64,000 bases of DNA from Eustoma russellianum (GCA_036186865.1 AP025049.1:24033869-24097868); one strand, 5' to 3'. Shown: positions 41,831 through 53,114, counted from the first letter of the stretch. Notes: generated from the letters alone by a model not told the origin. Numbers and translations are program-made.

Positions 41831-44810
41831 TGTATGATTTAAATGTGCATAAAAACGTGCATGACACATTGCATATAACTTGCCTTATATAGTTCATATA
41901 TAATGTTGCCGTACTAACGAGCCATGAAGCGTTAAAGCTTACATCAAATGGCAAACATTTGTTGTGTTTGTACTATTTTCAGGTGCCACCATTAATGAAC
42001 TAAACTAGTTCATTAAGTGAAGTACTTAGTTAATTAAACTAACTAGTTCATTAAAGGAAGCAACATTTGAACAAGGCACAAAGGCAACAAGACTAAGAAA
42101 GGAAAGTCTCCTCCTCCTACTTCACCACATATACACGCATATACATAAATATATATATTTTCAGATTTTTTGAAAAATGCAAGTACACATATGTTCCAAC
42201 GTACTACCGACACGTTATATATTTTACGTACGTACGTTAACGTCACACCACCATACTTAACTCATATTTATGAGTATATTCAGGTCTTATATCATAAGAT
42301 ATAAGTCATGGTGATGACAAATTAAATACGACACGTTAAAAGGTTTTAAACCGAAAATTGTCGTATCGGGCGAATACCGAAACTTCACCAACGTGTCACG
42401 TACTTGCCATAAATAGATGGCCAGCCCCTACACTTCAAAAATAATCAAAAATTTCATGGGTATGATGTTATGTGCAGCCATACAATCATTCCATGTTGGC
42501 ACATACAAATCACCCCACATTAAGGCCAAATTGTGGAGATTCCAATTTCAATTTTGTCACATGCATATGGCGCCACTTTAAGACCAGCCAAGTGCTGAAT
42601 ATTAAAGTTTATATTATGTATATTATGTGTAACATAATATATATAACATGTGCAAAAAGTTGGAATTTAATTAGAGAAAAATCGGGTAATCAATAAACAT
42701 CGAAAATTCGGTTTTCTACGTACACAACACATGGAACATTTTTGGCACATCATACGACATGTATCTAGACACTTTTTACATATGTCATACATCTTAAAGT
42801 GTTCTAGAAAATTAAATTAAGGGCTGATTGGAATATATCATGTGTGTATTATTAAATGTGCACTATTTTACAAAGTTTGCAAAAATAAAATTCAGCACAT
42901 GCACACATACATTGCAACGCCTATTCCAGCTGAAATGGAGCATATGTGAAGCCTTGTTAGCATATTGATTGGTCAAGAATCAATCATACAATGTTGGTGA
43001 CTTAAAGAAAGAAGCTACAAAAGGTAATGTTTCAAATTTTATCTCATTTGTAACACATGCTGAAAATTTCAGCATGTGGATAATAGGCTGGCCGAATTTC
43101 ACCCATTATGAGGCTATATATTGTGTCTTGAAACATAGGATTAATTGGAAGACAAATTGGAATTAATTTGAATAAGATATGAAAGTAAAATTGTGATATC
43201 TTGAATATCACACATGCTGAAACATTTCAGCATGTGTATGAATGTATCTAGGCCGATTTCTTGGCCATGTTATTGTCCAATTTTATTCCCAAAATTGATG
43301 AGAATATTGTTTACTATTTGGTGATTTATTTCTAAGAGAAAAATCAAATAAAATTTGGAAATAGTTTGAATTAAAGCACCGTGTATCACATGCTGAAATT
43401 TCAGCATGTCAAGTCTCATTATGGCCGATTTTTTCATCCATTTTTGGAAATTATCTTGCTTAATTTATGTGATGATCTTGGAAGTTATGGTAATTGTTTT
43501 GTGGTGATTTTGGTACATGTTTTTAGTGGAATTCTCAGATTTTCCTATTCATCAAGTGATGACAACATTCAACCAATCAATGAGTGCCAAGTAAGCAAGA
43601 GTTAAATGATCATCCAATGAGGAGATGTCAAGTAAGCAAGAACATGTCACAATGATGCCACATATTCTCCCAAGGACTTAGAAGATAATTTTAAAGAGGA
43701 GAAGGACTAAAGGGGGGCGGCCAAAACATGTTAAAAGGGAAGGAAGAAGAACAAAACAAGAACAAGAACAAGTCTTGCAATTCAAGAGATCAAAAACGCC
43801 TAGTTCTTCTTCTTCTACACTCTCTTTCTTTCTTCTTCCTAAAAACCTATTGTACTTACATTCATATACTTGAATAGGCTTACCTTAGACCACCACACAT
43901 TATTTATCTTTGTAAAAGATTGAACAAGGTGTGATCAATCTTCAATCTTGCAAGGTGGTGGTGTTCGTGTGCATTGTATTTAACATACAAGGTTTGTAAA
44001 GGATTGGAGTTAGTGTGTAACTCTATCAACCCTGTGGTAAGGTGTTTTTGTGTTGTGTGATTAGTGTGAACCGAGGAAGGTGTTCCTCGAAGACTGGAGT
44101 AGGTTGTTTATAACCGAACCAATATAAAATTCTTGGTGTCATTTACTTTCAGCACTTATATTATGTTTCAGCACTGTTTATCATTTTTGATTACGTTCGT
44201 AAAAATAGTAAACATTTTTCAAAAATTAAGAAACTTTCCAGAATCATAGCCACACGTCTTAAGGTTAATTTGGCACAAGTTTCAACCCTTTTGGACAAGT
44301 ATAAGTCATCCAAATGTCCAAAGATCTGAGACTAGTGCAGTCTGATTTTTAGGCTTGCAAAGGTTGAGACTTTCATCATATTTGACTAACTTCCCAAAAG
44401 AATTTTTCAAAACTGTTTCAATCCATTTAAATATAACTTATAATGGGTTAGTGGTTAAAATTTCAGAGCATCTGGAGTTACGTACAAATAGGAATTAATT
44501 TTTGAAATCAGTCTACAGTTCCTGGCAGATTCGCACAATCTTACCACCAACAAATTTTCAAGGGGTTAGAGGTTGAATTTAAATCTGAAATTTTTAGGAG
44601 ACACTCATAACATTTGAGGCTAAGTTCTCTACAAATTTCAGAATTTTTGAAGATCTGCAACCTAGGTTTCAAAACGTTTTAATACTGGTCCTGAAAACAG
44701 AAATTGTTTTCAGAAGTTGGGTTTTTGGTTTAAAACAATTTTAAAAACCACATTTTCCGCACCCACTATTCAACCCCCTCCCCTTCTAGTGGTGCCTTGC
44801 AGATCCTACA
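41831..44810 (+). mobile_element. Solo SIRE-like copia LTR
   Basis: The block starts TGTATGATTTAAATG and ends CCTTGCAGATCCTACA. Its end has CACTATTCAACCCCCTCCCC then TTCTAGTGGTG, and further in GGTGTTCCTCGAAGACTGGAG and ACCGAACCAATATAAAA. Both match the SIRE-type LTR ends of elements A-C in position. No internal sequence follows. The flanks are CAAAA and TTCTG, so there is no target duplication. The flanking EPRV parts (end of RNase H, middle of ORF2) are not adjacent in an intact EPRV. I see no gene in these 3 kb. Three hairpin repeats lie at 43050-43410. Confidence 0.75.
43050..43410. repeat. Three hairpin repeats in the solo LTR
   Basis: CACATGCTGAAA-TTTCAGCATGTG-type inverted repeats occur near 43052, 43211 and 43388, spaced about 160-177 bp. 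Each is followed within 25-40 bp by GGCCGA. The units are diverged copies of a longer repeat. Confidence 0.75.
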
Positions 44811-45077
44811 TTCTGACCCGATATTTCATACTGGTTCACTGCTTGATGGGATCATTTTGGATCTTGCTCAGAATATCTGGATGCTCAGGTGAAGCCCGGA
44901 CAAGAACAATTTTCATTACACAAATTAAGGATGCAGTCTCAATTAGCAATGGCAAAAAAACCCTGAAGAAATGCAAAATATATTAATGAAGTTTGCTCCT
45001 CTTTTACAAGAAGCAAAGCCCTCATCATCTTAGGATCAACCACGGCAGTTGATGAAGACATTGATTTAATAGCTTAA
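44811..45077 (+). pseudogene. EPRV-6 ORF2, 3' part
   Basis: It starts in the middle of ORF2 (TATTTCATACTGGTTCACTG, matching the WWDHFG region of EPRV-1 at about 4440). It lacks about 270 bp present in EPRV-1 (from after the TGGATGCTCAG block to GGTGAAGCCCGGACA). It ends with LMKFAPLLQEAK and DEDIDLIA and a TAA at 45075-45077. No function is known. Confidence 0.72.
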
Positions 45078-45157
45078 ATTGATCATTGTAATATTTGTAA
45101 TATTTTAGATTGTTGTAATATTTTTCCTATTCATTGTAATATTGTTGATGTACTCAT

Positions 45158-45773
45158 TGTTATATCTTTGATATAACATGAAAACAGATTATAAAAAAAG
45201 AAAAAAAAAAGAAAAATATTAAAATATTCAAGCGGTAATGTCCAAACATTTCATAGTGGAGGGACCCCTCTTTTGTCTATATTCCCATCAAAATTCCTAT
45301 AAAAGGAAGGTAGTATCCAACCTTCAAGAACACAATTTTGTCTCTACTTTCTCTTACCTTCTTACACCATCTCTCCCTTAATTCTCTCCTTCTTTTCCAT
45401 CCAAATATTTTCCAACATTTCTTCAATATCCTTCTAACTCAAGAACACTTTGTTCTTGATAATATCCAATAGCTTTGAAGATCTCCCTTTCTTCAACAAT
45501 AATTGTATCTCCAATATTTTGAAGCAATATATGGTATGAATTTAATTTCAATTCTTTTTGAACTTAATTTCAATTCTTTTTATTTTGAGTTCTTTAATTC
45601 ACTTCTTTTATATTTTTTATGCATTGGGCTGGTTCTACCGCCTACTTATATTTATCGCTTATATTTATTATTAATATATATATATCTCTCTATTTATTTT
45701 GGTCGGTATATACCGCCTAATTATAATCCTACTCCCCTTTTCCATTTTATTTAATATTACTATATATATATAT
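45158..45773 (+). promoter_or_regulatory. EPRV-6 palindrome, promoter and leader
   Basis: The perfect palindrome TGTTATATC-TTT-GATATAACA (45158-45178) is followed by GGGACCCCTCTTTTGTC and the TATA box TATAAAAGG (45298-45306). A CT-rich leader with CAAGAACACTTTGTTCTTG follows (itself an inverted repeat, about 45440-45458), then TATATACCGCC repeats and a TA tract (45760-45773). The LINE B/C 3' end abuts that tract. Confidence 0.75.
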
Positions 45774-46330
45774 TAGAAAAAGATATTTTATTGAGATAAG
45801 ACTCACTTATGGCAAAGGAAAACCTTATTACATCAAAAGAGCTACGTTATAGTATTGCGAAAGAAAACATTTGATGATTATCACAGTCCAAAACATATAT
45901 GATATGCCGCATTAAAACCTTGCCAAGTAAAACCACCCTTGTGGATAAAACCTTGGCGAAGGAAAAAAGCGTACATATTTATATGTTTGGAACAATGATA
46001 GACATTACAGTACAGTATGATAGAAAATACAATCCAAATGGACAAAGAAAAGAGCCATGAAATGTCCGCCAGGAAATCATAATGCGATAATGGTTGTTGA
46101 GGCCGTCTCCCAGCAAACAGTGCGTCATCAGCGTCAAAGATATATTGCACCATGCCATGTTTCCCCAGCCATGCATGCGTGAGAGCAAATGATAAGTCAA
46201 ACAAATATGATAGATGAATCAATCATAAAGATCCCAATCGAATGTGGAATGTACCGCATCTGCCTGTCCCCTTCAGGGTACAGGCAGAGAAAAGGATGAA
46301 ATGCCAATCCATTTGGAAGACCAGAAAATC
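45774..46330 (-). other. LINE B/C 3' UTR
   Basis: The 557 bp after the RNase H stop carry the block 45990-45896, shared with LINE D (CTTCGCCAAGGTTTTATCC, ATGCGGCATATCATATATG). It ends AATAAAATATCTTTTTCTAA against TA repeats instead of a poly(A) tail. Open frames here are not supported as genes. Confidence 0.75.
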
Positions 46331-49087
46331 TCAAGGGATGCGCAAACTCGCAGTCAAAAGGTCCAAAGAGACGGAGCTTTGAACTAGCGGTGGAAGAGTA
46401 TTGCGAGAGTAGTATGTTGTCAAAGGCACCAACATTGCATGCTGAGCAAGGTAGTGAGACGCCATGTTTGCTTCTCTGTAAACATGTGTGAAATCTAACC
46501 GATGAAAAAGAAGTAGCGTTTGTAATAAGCGCAGATGATAATTGCCATAAACTGAGTGCTGTTGTCGTAGACGTGTTAGCATCTGAGCACAATCCGATTC
46601 CAGAATAATTGAACGATAATACGGGAGGAAATATAACAGACCAAACACCGTTGCATGTATCTCCGCCATAAATGGCGTGCATGGCGGCAGGCGAAAAGAA
46701 ATCACTCCCACACAGACACCCTCATGATCACATAAAATAGCACCCCCACCAGCATAACATCTGCCCACTGCTGCATCTATATTTAACTTTAATCTGCAAG
46801 AAGGAGGACAGCGCCAACGTACTACCAATGGATGCGAATATCGAAGCTGAGGAATCCACGAAGGCTGTGTAGTTACCCCCCTCGCAATTTTAGAACCCTG
46901 GATTGCCTTGCTCCAAATGAGAAGTTCGTACTGAATAGAAGCCCAAAGAGAGGACTGCGCAAAAGAGGTTGAGTCTCCATACACCAATGACGCATAGGCG
47001 CGCCATATATTAGATACAATTATAGTTGGAACAACTATTTTTAACACGCCCATGAGTGATGAAAATGTAGCCCTATACCACCAAGATAATAGATACTGAC
47101 GAAGATGCAGTGACATGGGGGAGGACACTGTAACTCAGATGCATAAAAATCCCAGATAGAATGAATGCGTGCGCAATAGAGAAAAACATGATCCACCGTG
47201 GCCGAAGCTAGCTTACAAAAAGGACATTGCGTGGGACGAGCGACAGAGTACTTACCAATATAGTCATCAAAAGGCATAGCAGAATGAAAAAAATCGCCAT
47301 AATAAAAGTTGATTAGCATGTGAATGATACTTGAACCAAATGCATTTCGCGGAAAGCAGTGTGGGATAAGGCGTGCGGCATATGTCATATGCAGAGCGCA
47401 GAGAAAATTCTCCTGAGCCAGAGGGTGTCCAGCTAAGATGCGTATCCTGACCTTCTGTCGGAGCAAGGCAGGTGGTATGAATTCGACAAATAAGTTTCCA
47501 AACTGGCGAATCTGGAAGCCGTGGCAGATAATCCCCCCGATGCCCATATTTTATATGCATATATGTACTCCAAAGCGTGTCATTCCGTTGATATGTCCAC
47601 CAAATACGACAATGATATGCTTTTTGCAAACTGAAGAGATTGCGAAGCCCCAGCCCTCCTTCATCTGTTGGAGTGGAAATAGTAGCCCAAGAAACCCAAT
47701 GATGTCGATGTCCCCAGTAAAATGCCTCCATTTTCTGTTCACTAACTTTGAGGACCGATTTTGGCAAACCTCCAGCTGCAAGAATATGTAACGGGAGAGC
47801 AGAAATCACAGAACGAAGTAAGACCAGTCGCCCTGCTGAGGATAACAATCGAGAATGCCATCCATTCAGTCGGTCATCAATGTGTTGCAGCAGAGAAGTA
47901 CAGTATCTAGAGCGATTGATACCTTTGTGTAAATAAGATCCAAGATAGCGAAATGGTAAGGCAGTACACCGCATATTCAATATGGTCGCAAATATATGGC
48001 GCTGATGATTCGATGAGTAGGCCGAAGGGATAAAACTGCTCTTATTAAAATTTACCTTTTGTCCCGAAGCAGATTCATATAAAGTTAAAAATGAATGAAA
48101 CCGTCTTAAGTTTCGCTGTGTACCACGCAAAAACACTAGGAGATCATCTACATAAGCTAAATGTGTGATAGGAAAAGGGATTCGTCCTAGGCGAAAGGGT
48201 TGCAACATGCCAGATGTAACCAAAGATTTTAAGCCTCTGCTGAAACCCTCAGATGAGAGTATAAAAAGCAAAGGAGATAACGGATCACCTTGTTTAACCC
48301 CTCTGTAAGGCCGAAATGTGGCAGATGGTTCCATTAATCAATACTGCTAATGTCGTTGCTCGCAAATGATTGATGATGATGCGAATGAAGAAACTAGAAA
48401 AGCCAAACCGCTGGAGTAGGAGGTCCAGATATTCCCAGCTTACTCTATCAAAAGCTTTCATCATATCCAACTTCAATCATATTTGTGAACCACCCTTATC
48501 TAACATGTGAACCATCTCACGAGCCATTAAAATTTGTGTGTATATATATTGGCCAGGAAAAAAGCCAGTCTGTTCCCGTGAAATTAATTTGGGAAGCAGC
48601 TTACCCAAGCGAGTTGCAATGATGCGCGTACAGACTTTACTTAGGAAATTTGTGAGGCAGATAGGTCGAAAATCTCCAAAAGTTTGTGGAGATGGTGTTT
48701 TTGGAATCAAGGTGATTAAAGCACTAGCCATCACTGAGGGCTGTGGAATGCCTAGGAAAAATTCCTGCACTGCCAACAAAACATCTGTATGAATTATATG
48801 CCTCGAAAGAATTTGCCATTAAAACCATCTGGTCCTGCCGCACTCTGTGGGTCTAGATGCCATACTGCCTCCTTCACTTCAGTTTCCATTGACAATTGTG
48901 TAAGCATGACATTGTCATCTTCTGATATAAGGCGAGGGATATAAGAAAGAAGAGAATCATGATTATGTGTAGCCTCCCGAGCAAATAAAGATGTATAGAA
49001 TGAAACTGCTTCTGTCATGATGTCTTGAGGCGAAGTGCACATTGCACCAGAGGATGTGCGAATTTGTTGAATTCGCAATTGCGTCCG
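46331..49087 (-). pseudogene. LINE B/C ORF2: reverse transcriptase, zf-RVT and RNase H
   Basis: RT begins at 49078 with MRIQQIRTSSGAMCTSPQDI, then AVWHLDPQSAAGPDGFNGKF. After a frame change come ALITLIPKTPSPQTFGDFRP (48779-48477) and LDMMKAFDRVSWEYLDLL (48476-48294). The active-site block follows (48334-47267): GVKQGDPLSPLLFILSSEGF and ITHLAYVDDLLVFLRG, with the YVDD box intact. The zf-RVT region (47547-47041) has CPFCKLASATVDHVFLYC. RNase H (47128-46331) shows RLKLNIDAAVGRCYAGGGAI, FMAEIHATVFGLLYF, IILESDCAQML and VYREANMASHYLAQHA, so the catalytic acids are present. At least four frame changes inactivate the whole. Confidence 0.92.
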
Positions 49088-50637
49088 ACGCAGCTGTCAG
49101 TTTTTTCCAAAACCTCTTCACACATGAACCAGTAATTGGTGTTGATTCTTTCCTTGAGCATATTCCCTCGCTGGTCATGCCGATTGAAAATGATATGCTT
49201 TTGGATATTCCGGATATGTCTTAGATTAAAAACGTAATTTGGGACCTAAGCCCAAATAGCGCAGCAGTGTCGGATGGATTTAATGGCCATTTCTTTCGAA
49301 CTTGTTGGGATATTTTGCATCTTGACGTAACTCTTGCAGTTCAAGAATTCTTTTTAGGAGTACCTCCGTCTCAAGTGATGGTTTCATCGTTGATTACTTT
49401 GATACCAAAAAATCTCAACCGTCCACTTATGCAGATTTTTGGCCCATATGTCTTTCAAATTTTGTAAGCAAAGTTACTACCAGAATCATTGCAACTCGTT
49501 TGACTGTGATACTCCCAAAGATAATATCTGCTGAACAGATTGGTTTCTTAAAAGGATACAATATTAATGAGCATGTTTTGATGGCAAATGAGATGGTTCA
49601 TTTACTTGAAAGAAAAATTCATGATGGCAATGTCATGATTAAGCTGGATATGGCAAAAGCTTTTGATAGGGTTAACTGGTCTTACATGGCGGTTCTACTT
49701 CACAAATTTGGCTTTCATGAGCCTTTCGTCTGAATTATCTTGAATAATATGCGCTTATCCAAGCTCTCGGTTGCCATAAATGGTTCTTTTTATGGTTTTT
49801 TCTCACCAATGCATGGTGTAAAACAAGGCGACCCCTTATCTCCTCTACTATTCATACTTAGCTCGGAGGGGTTTAGTAGTGGTCTTACTCGTTTGTTTTC
49901 TGCCGGATTGCTCTGAGGCTTTGTATATGGGCGAGTCTCGATAGTTTCACACTTAGTGTATGCTGATGATTTGTTATTATTCTTAAATGCATCTTCCAAT
50001 AACTTGTCTGCGTTTCAATCTTTCCTCCAAATTATCACCATGCATCCGGGCAGCTGGTTAACTATAGCAAACGTCAATTTGTTACAAGCTCATATGTAGC
50101 CCCGCAACATCTCCGTAACATCGGTCAGGTTTTGTTAATGCAGCCTTCCACTTTGCCAATCAAATATTTGGGCTCTTTTCTATATCGCATCATCAATAGA
50201 GCTCGCTACTGCACTTCATTGATGCAACATTTTGAAGCAAAGCTCACTGGTTAGGCCCGTCATCTACTTACCCCCGGTAGTATACTAGTTTTACTAAAGT
50301 CAGTGCTGACATCCATGCCACTTCATATGCTTGCTGCAGCTCATTTGCCCAAAAGTGTCCTCCGCGCCATCAACCGCAAAATATCCCATTTTCTGTGGGG
50401 GGGGGGGTCGACATCACTGGACATCATTCGACGATTTGTGCTATCCAGAAATGGAAGGTAGATTTGAAATACACAATTTGCTGCATACTCAACGTGCATA
50501 TGATTGTAAGCTGTGGTGGAATTATCACACTAATACCTCTTTGTGGTCAGTATATATTCACCATCGCCATGGGACTCGTTTGGATTATGTGCCTCGTATA
50601 TATGACTCTCTGGGTTGGAAGAGAATTTGTTCAATTC
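49088..50637 (+). mobile_element. LINE E: inverted internal RT fragment inside LINE B/C
   Basis: A plus-strand stretch of a more diverged LINE is present: AAVSFFQNLF (near 49093), DGFNGHFFRTCWDILHLDVT (49267-49467), EQIGFLKGYNINEHVLMANE and IKLDMAKAFDRVNWSYM (49500-49733). VKQGDPLSPLLF lies near 49815-49855 and VYADDLLLFLNASS near 49956-49995. EGRFEIHNLLHTQRAYDCKL follows at 50331-50672. It begins in mid-RT and ends before zf-RVT, with neither a 5' UTR nor a 3' end. It is therefore not a normal LINE insertion, and a rearrangement is more likely. It carries many stops. Confidence 0.82.
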
Positions 50638-51717
50638 AGAGTGAAAATAGTGTGTTTGCATCGCCCTCCTAGAGCCATCGGACACTCGCTTTCTGTTTCC
50701 AATAATGCAGCTCATATGTGGAGGCCCGAAGATAATCCGCTTTTGCCCGATGATAAGCCTCTCGCGTGACATCATTTGGGTCTGCATCCCAATCACGTTC
50801 AACACTATTTAGAGTAGTCTCTGCTTACATCAGATTTGTAAAAATATTACCAAAGATTTTCTGTATTCCACCGCTGAACGTCCCGTTTCAGAGATAATAA
50901 TTTTGAATAAAAACCATACATTCCACCCGTAGTAGGATAGGACGACCAAGCATTCTGCATGTATGACATGTAATCTAGATGAAGCAACCAAGAGTCCAAA
51001 AATCTAAAAGAGCGACGTCCTCCAGGCATACTTAAGCGGCAAACAAATAACAAAGGCGTGTGATCCGAAGAAACTCTCAGGAGATGTGTAAGCTGCATAT
51101 CCTCAAACACATCTTGAAAAGCCGAGTTTACAAATAACCAATCCAATCTTCTACAAACACGACCTAAACCCCTGCCATCAATCCAAATAAATTTGGGACT
51201 GTGGAAAGGAGGAGCCATAAGAGATCAAGCTTTAATGCAGTCATTAAAGTCTTGTAACACTGTAAGGGAGGGATTTGAATGTCCACTATGACCATCTAGG
51301 GTCCGAAATGTATTAAAATCCCCACCTATCAACCATGGTAACGCGGAAGCCGTAGAAAAGTCGCATAAAGATTTCCATAGAGAACGGCGTAATGAGGATG
51401 TGTGTTTTGCATATACAATCGATAATGCAAAAGTGAATTGAATGGGCCGAAAGAGCAATGTGAAATGAACCACTTGGTCTTGATCCTGCGTAGCAAGCAA
51501 ACGAAAATCTGAATCACGCCAAAAAAAACCAAATGCGTTCCGACTAAGAAGAGTAATACTGCGTAAAACCAAGGTCCAAACCAAAACCACTAATACATGA
51601 AGGACGGTGTTTTGGCTCAAGAACAGCAAGTAAATTTAAACGATGATCTTGTATCAAATGATGCAATCTATATAGAGAGGCACGCATGCCTCTTATGTTC
51701 CATATTAAAGCATTCAT
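50638..51717 (-). pseudogene. LINE B/C ORF2: endonuclease domain and linker
   Basis: The ORF2 start at 51717 (MNALIWNIRGMRAS) overlaps the ORF1 stop as ATGA. The endonuclease follows: AVLEPKH-like sequence, then FGFFWRDSDFRLLATQDQDQ, LSIVYAKHTSS, LIGGDFNTFRTLDGHSGH (51629-51225). After a frameshift come IDGRGLGRVCRRLDWLFVNS and VSSDHTPLLFVC with the catalytic Asp-His pair (51218-50847). The linker LRASTYELHYWKQKASVRWL precedes a stop and EGDANT before the LINE E junction. Confidence 0.9.
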
Positions 51718-52982
51718 TGAGTAAGAGTAGAGTCACTTCCCTGCAAGACATGCGAAGCAGTACGCGTCAGTATAGTAGATTGTGGTAATAGTGGTAGATC
51801 CTTCCTGGTTCCGCGTTTCCGCCTGGGTACTACAGGAATAAATTCGGCCTTTTCATATTGTTCCTGTAATCTCGAGATTAACACCTCCACATCAGGCGAA
51901 GGAGGAATTAACTGCATCCGATGTACGACATCATCTGGGACATGTTGCAAGGCATCTGTCAGATTATCTACAGGCAATTCTATATCAGAAGAGTGGCCTA
52001 ATTCACCAATGTCAGAAGTGTTATGTAGTGGTGGCTTCGCAGCATCACAAAATACTTCAGCATGCAAGTCACTGTCGTTAGGAGGTGGCATGAGCGGATT
52101 TAAATTTGAAGGGTTGAGCACTAATGGAAAATTCTGGCCATGAGGCAGTGCTCTCGGGGATGAAATAACCATCGAAGGATCAGCAACTGGTTTTTTCTTG
52201 ATCGGTGTCCATCATTTGATGGGAGGGCGAGGAGGCGGTGGTGGCGGTGGTGAAGGAACTGAAGCAGGTGTTTTGGCTGGACATAACCCCGTTGCATGTC
52301 CTAATCAACGGCATGAAGTACAAAATTGCAGAAGATCTTCGTAAACCACAGACTGCAAAATAAATCTGTTTTTAGCCTGCACATATATCTTTTGTGGTAA
52401 TTCTTGAGATACATCAACCTCAACACAAACTCTTGCAACTGATGGTCGCAGCCCATCAGTCGTTTCAACATCCAGTTTAATGGGGGAGCCGTTGGGACGT
52501 ACGATCTCAAATAAAGCCTCCCGACGATGAAGATGTATTGAGAGCCCGGGAAAAGCAATCCATACTGGAACAATCGGGACATCCGCAGTGGGGTCAAAAT
52601 CAACCGTCCATTTGGTTATTCGCATATGACAGCCAGAAATATGCCATGAATGGCGGTAAAAACATCTCAAATAATCCGCTTCATTACGAAAGTTCAAAAG
52701 AATATACGTTTGGTCAATCAGTGTGATTCGCAGATCATGATGAAAACCAATCTTTTCAAATACGTCATGTATAATTTTCAAAGGAGGGCGACCATACCAG
52801 AATGTACCTACCAATGAGTATCTGAATGGTGCAGCAAGGGCATCAATCTCAGAATCAAGGAATGATATCATCGGGATGCCTTTATAGCGTGATACCGTCT
52901 TTGGTGAAATTGCGATATTGCATGACGGTGACGATGATCCGGAAACCACCGCTGCAAAAGAAGGCGGTGGTGTGGACGTCAT
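51714..52982 (-). pseudogene. LINE B/C ORF1: DUF4283/zinc-knuckle protein
   Basis: The start at 52982 (MTSTPPPSFAAVVSGSSSPS) leads to a DUF4283-type domain of about 215 residues in one frame: YSLVGTFWYGRPPLKIIHDV, ITKWTVDFDPTADVPIVPVW, RVCVEVDVSQELPQ, ending LLQFCTSCR. A stop at 52305 cuts the zinc knuckle (CTSCRXLGHATG). The C-terminal part is open at 52172-51714, with a proline-rich region just before it (52255-52215) and VPRRKRGTRKDLPLLPQSTI near the end. The final TGA overlaps the ORF2 ATG. This is the best preserved ORF1 in the window. Confidence 0.88.
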
Positions 52983-53114
52983 GTGCTGTTGAGTTAAAGA
53001 ACAAATGCTGTCTGATTGCAGTAAACCAATAAGAGCCCGAAGATATCAGTGACAATGAAAAGCGGCAGAGAGCGAAAAGCAAACGGCGAAAAATTCACCT
53101 GCGGCGGCGGCTAC

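Larger units (their letters stand above)
45774..53114 (-). mobile_element. LINE B/C: near full-length L1-clade LINE, split by LINE E
   Basis: Read right to left: 5' UTR (53114-52983), ORF1 (52982-51714), ORF2 endonuclease (51717 to about 50638), then LINE E fragment (50637-49088, opposite strand). RT continues (49087 to about 47270), then zf-RVT and RNase H (to 46331) and 3' UTR (46330-45774). The breakpoints of the two halves differ by only a few residues at the YFHS to RTQLRIQQI linker, so they are one element. Both outer ends abut TA tracts. Frameshifts are present in every domain. Confidence 0.88.

Noticed and set aside
42472..43605. Short open frames within 41831-44810
   Set aside because: All are under 80 codons, without motifs, inside a solo LTR.
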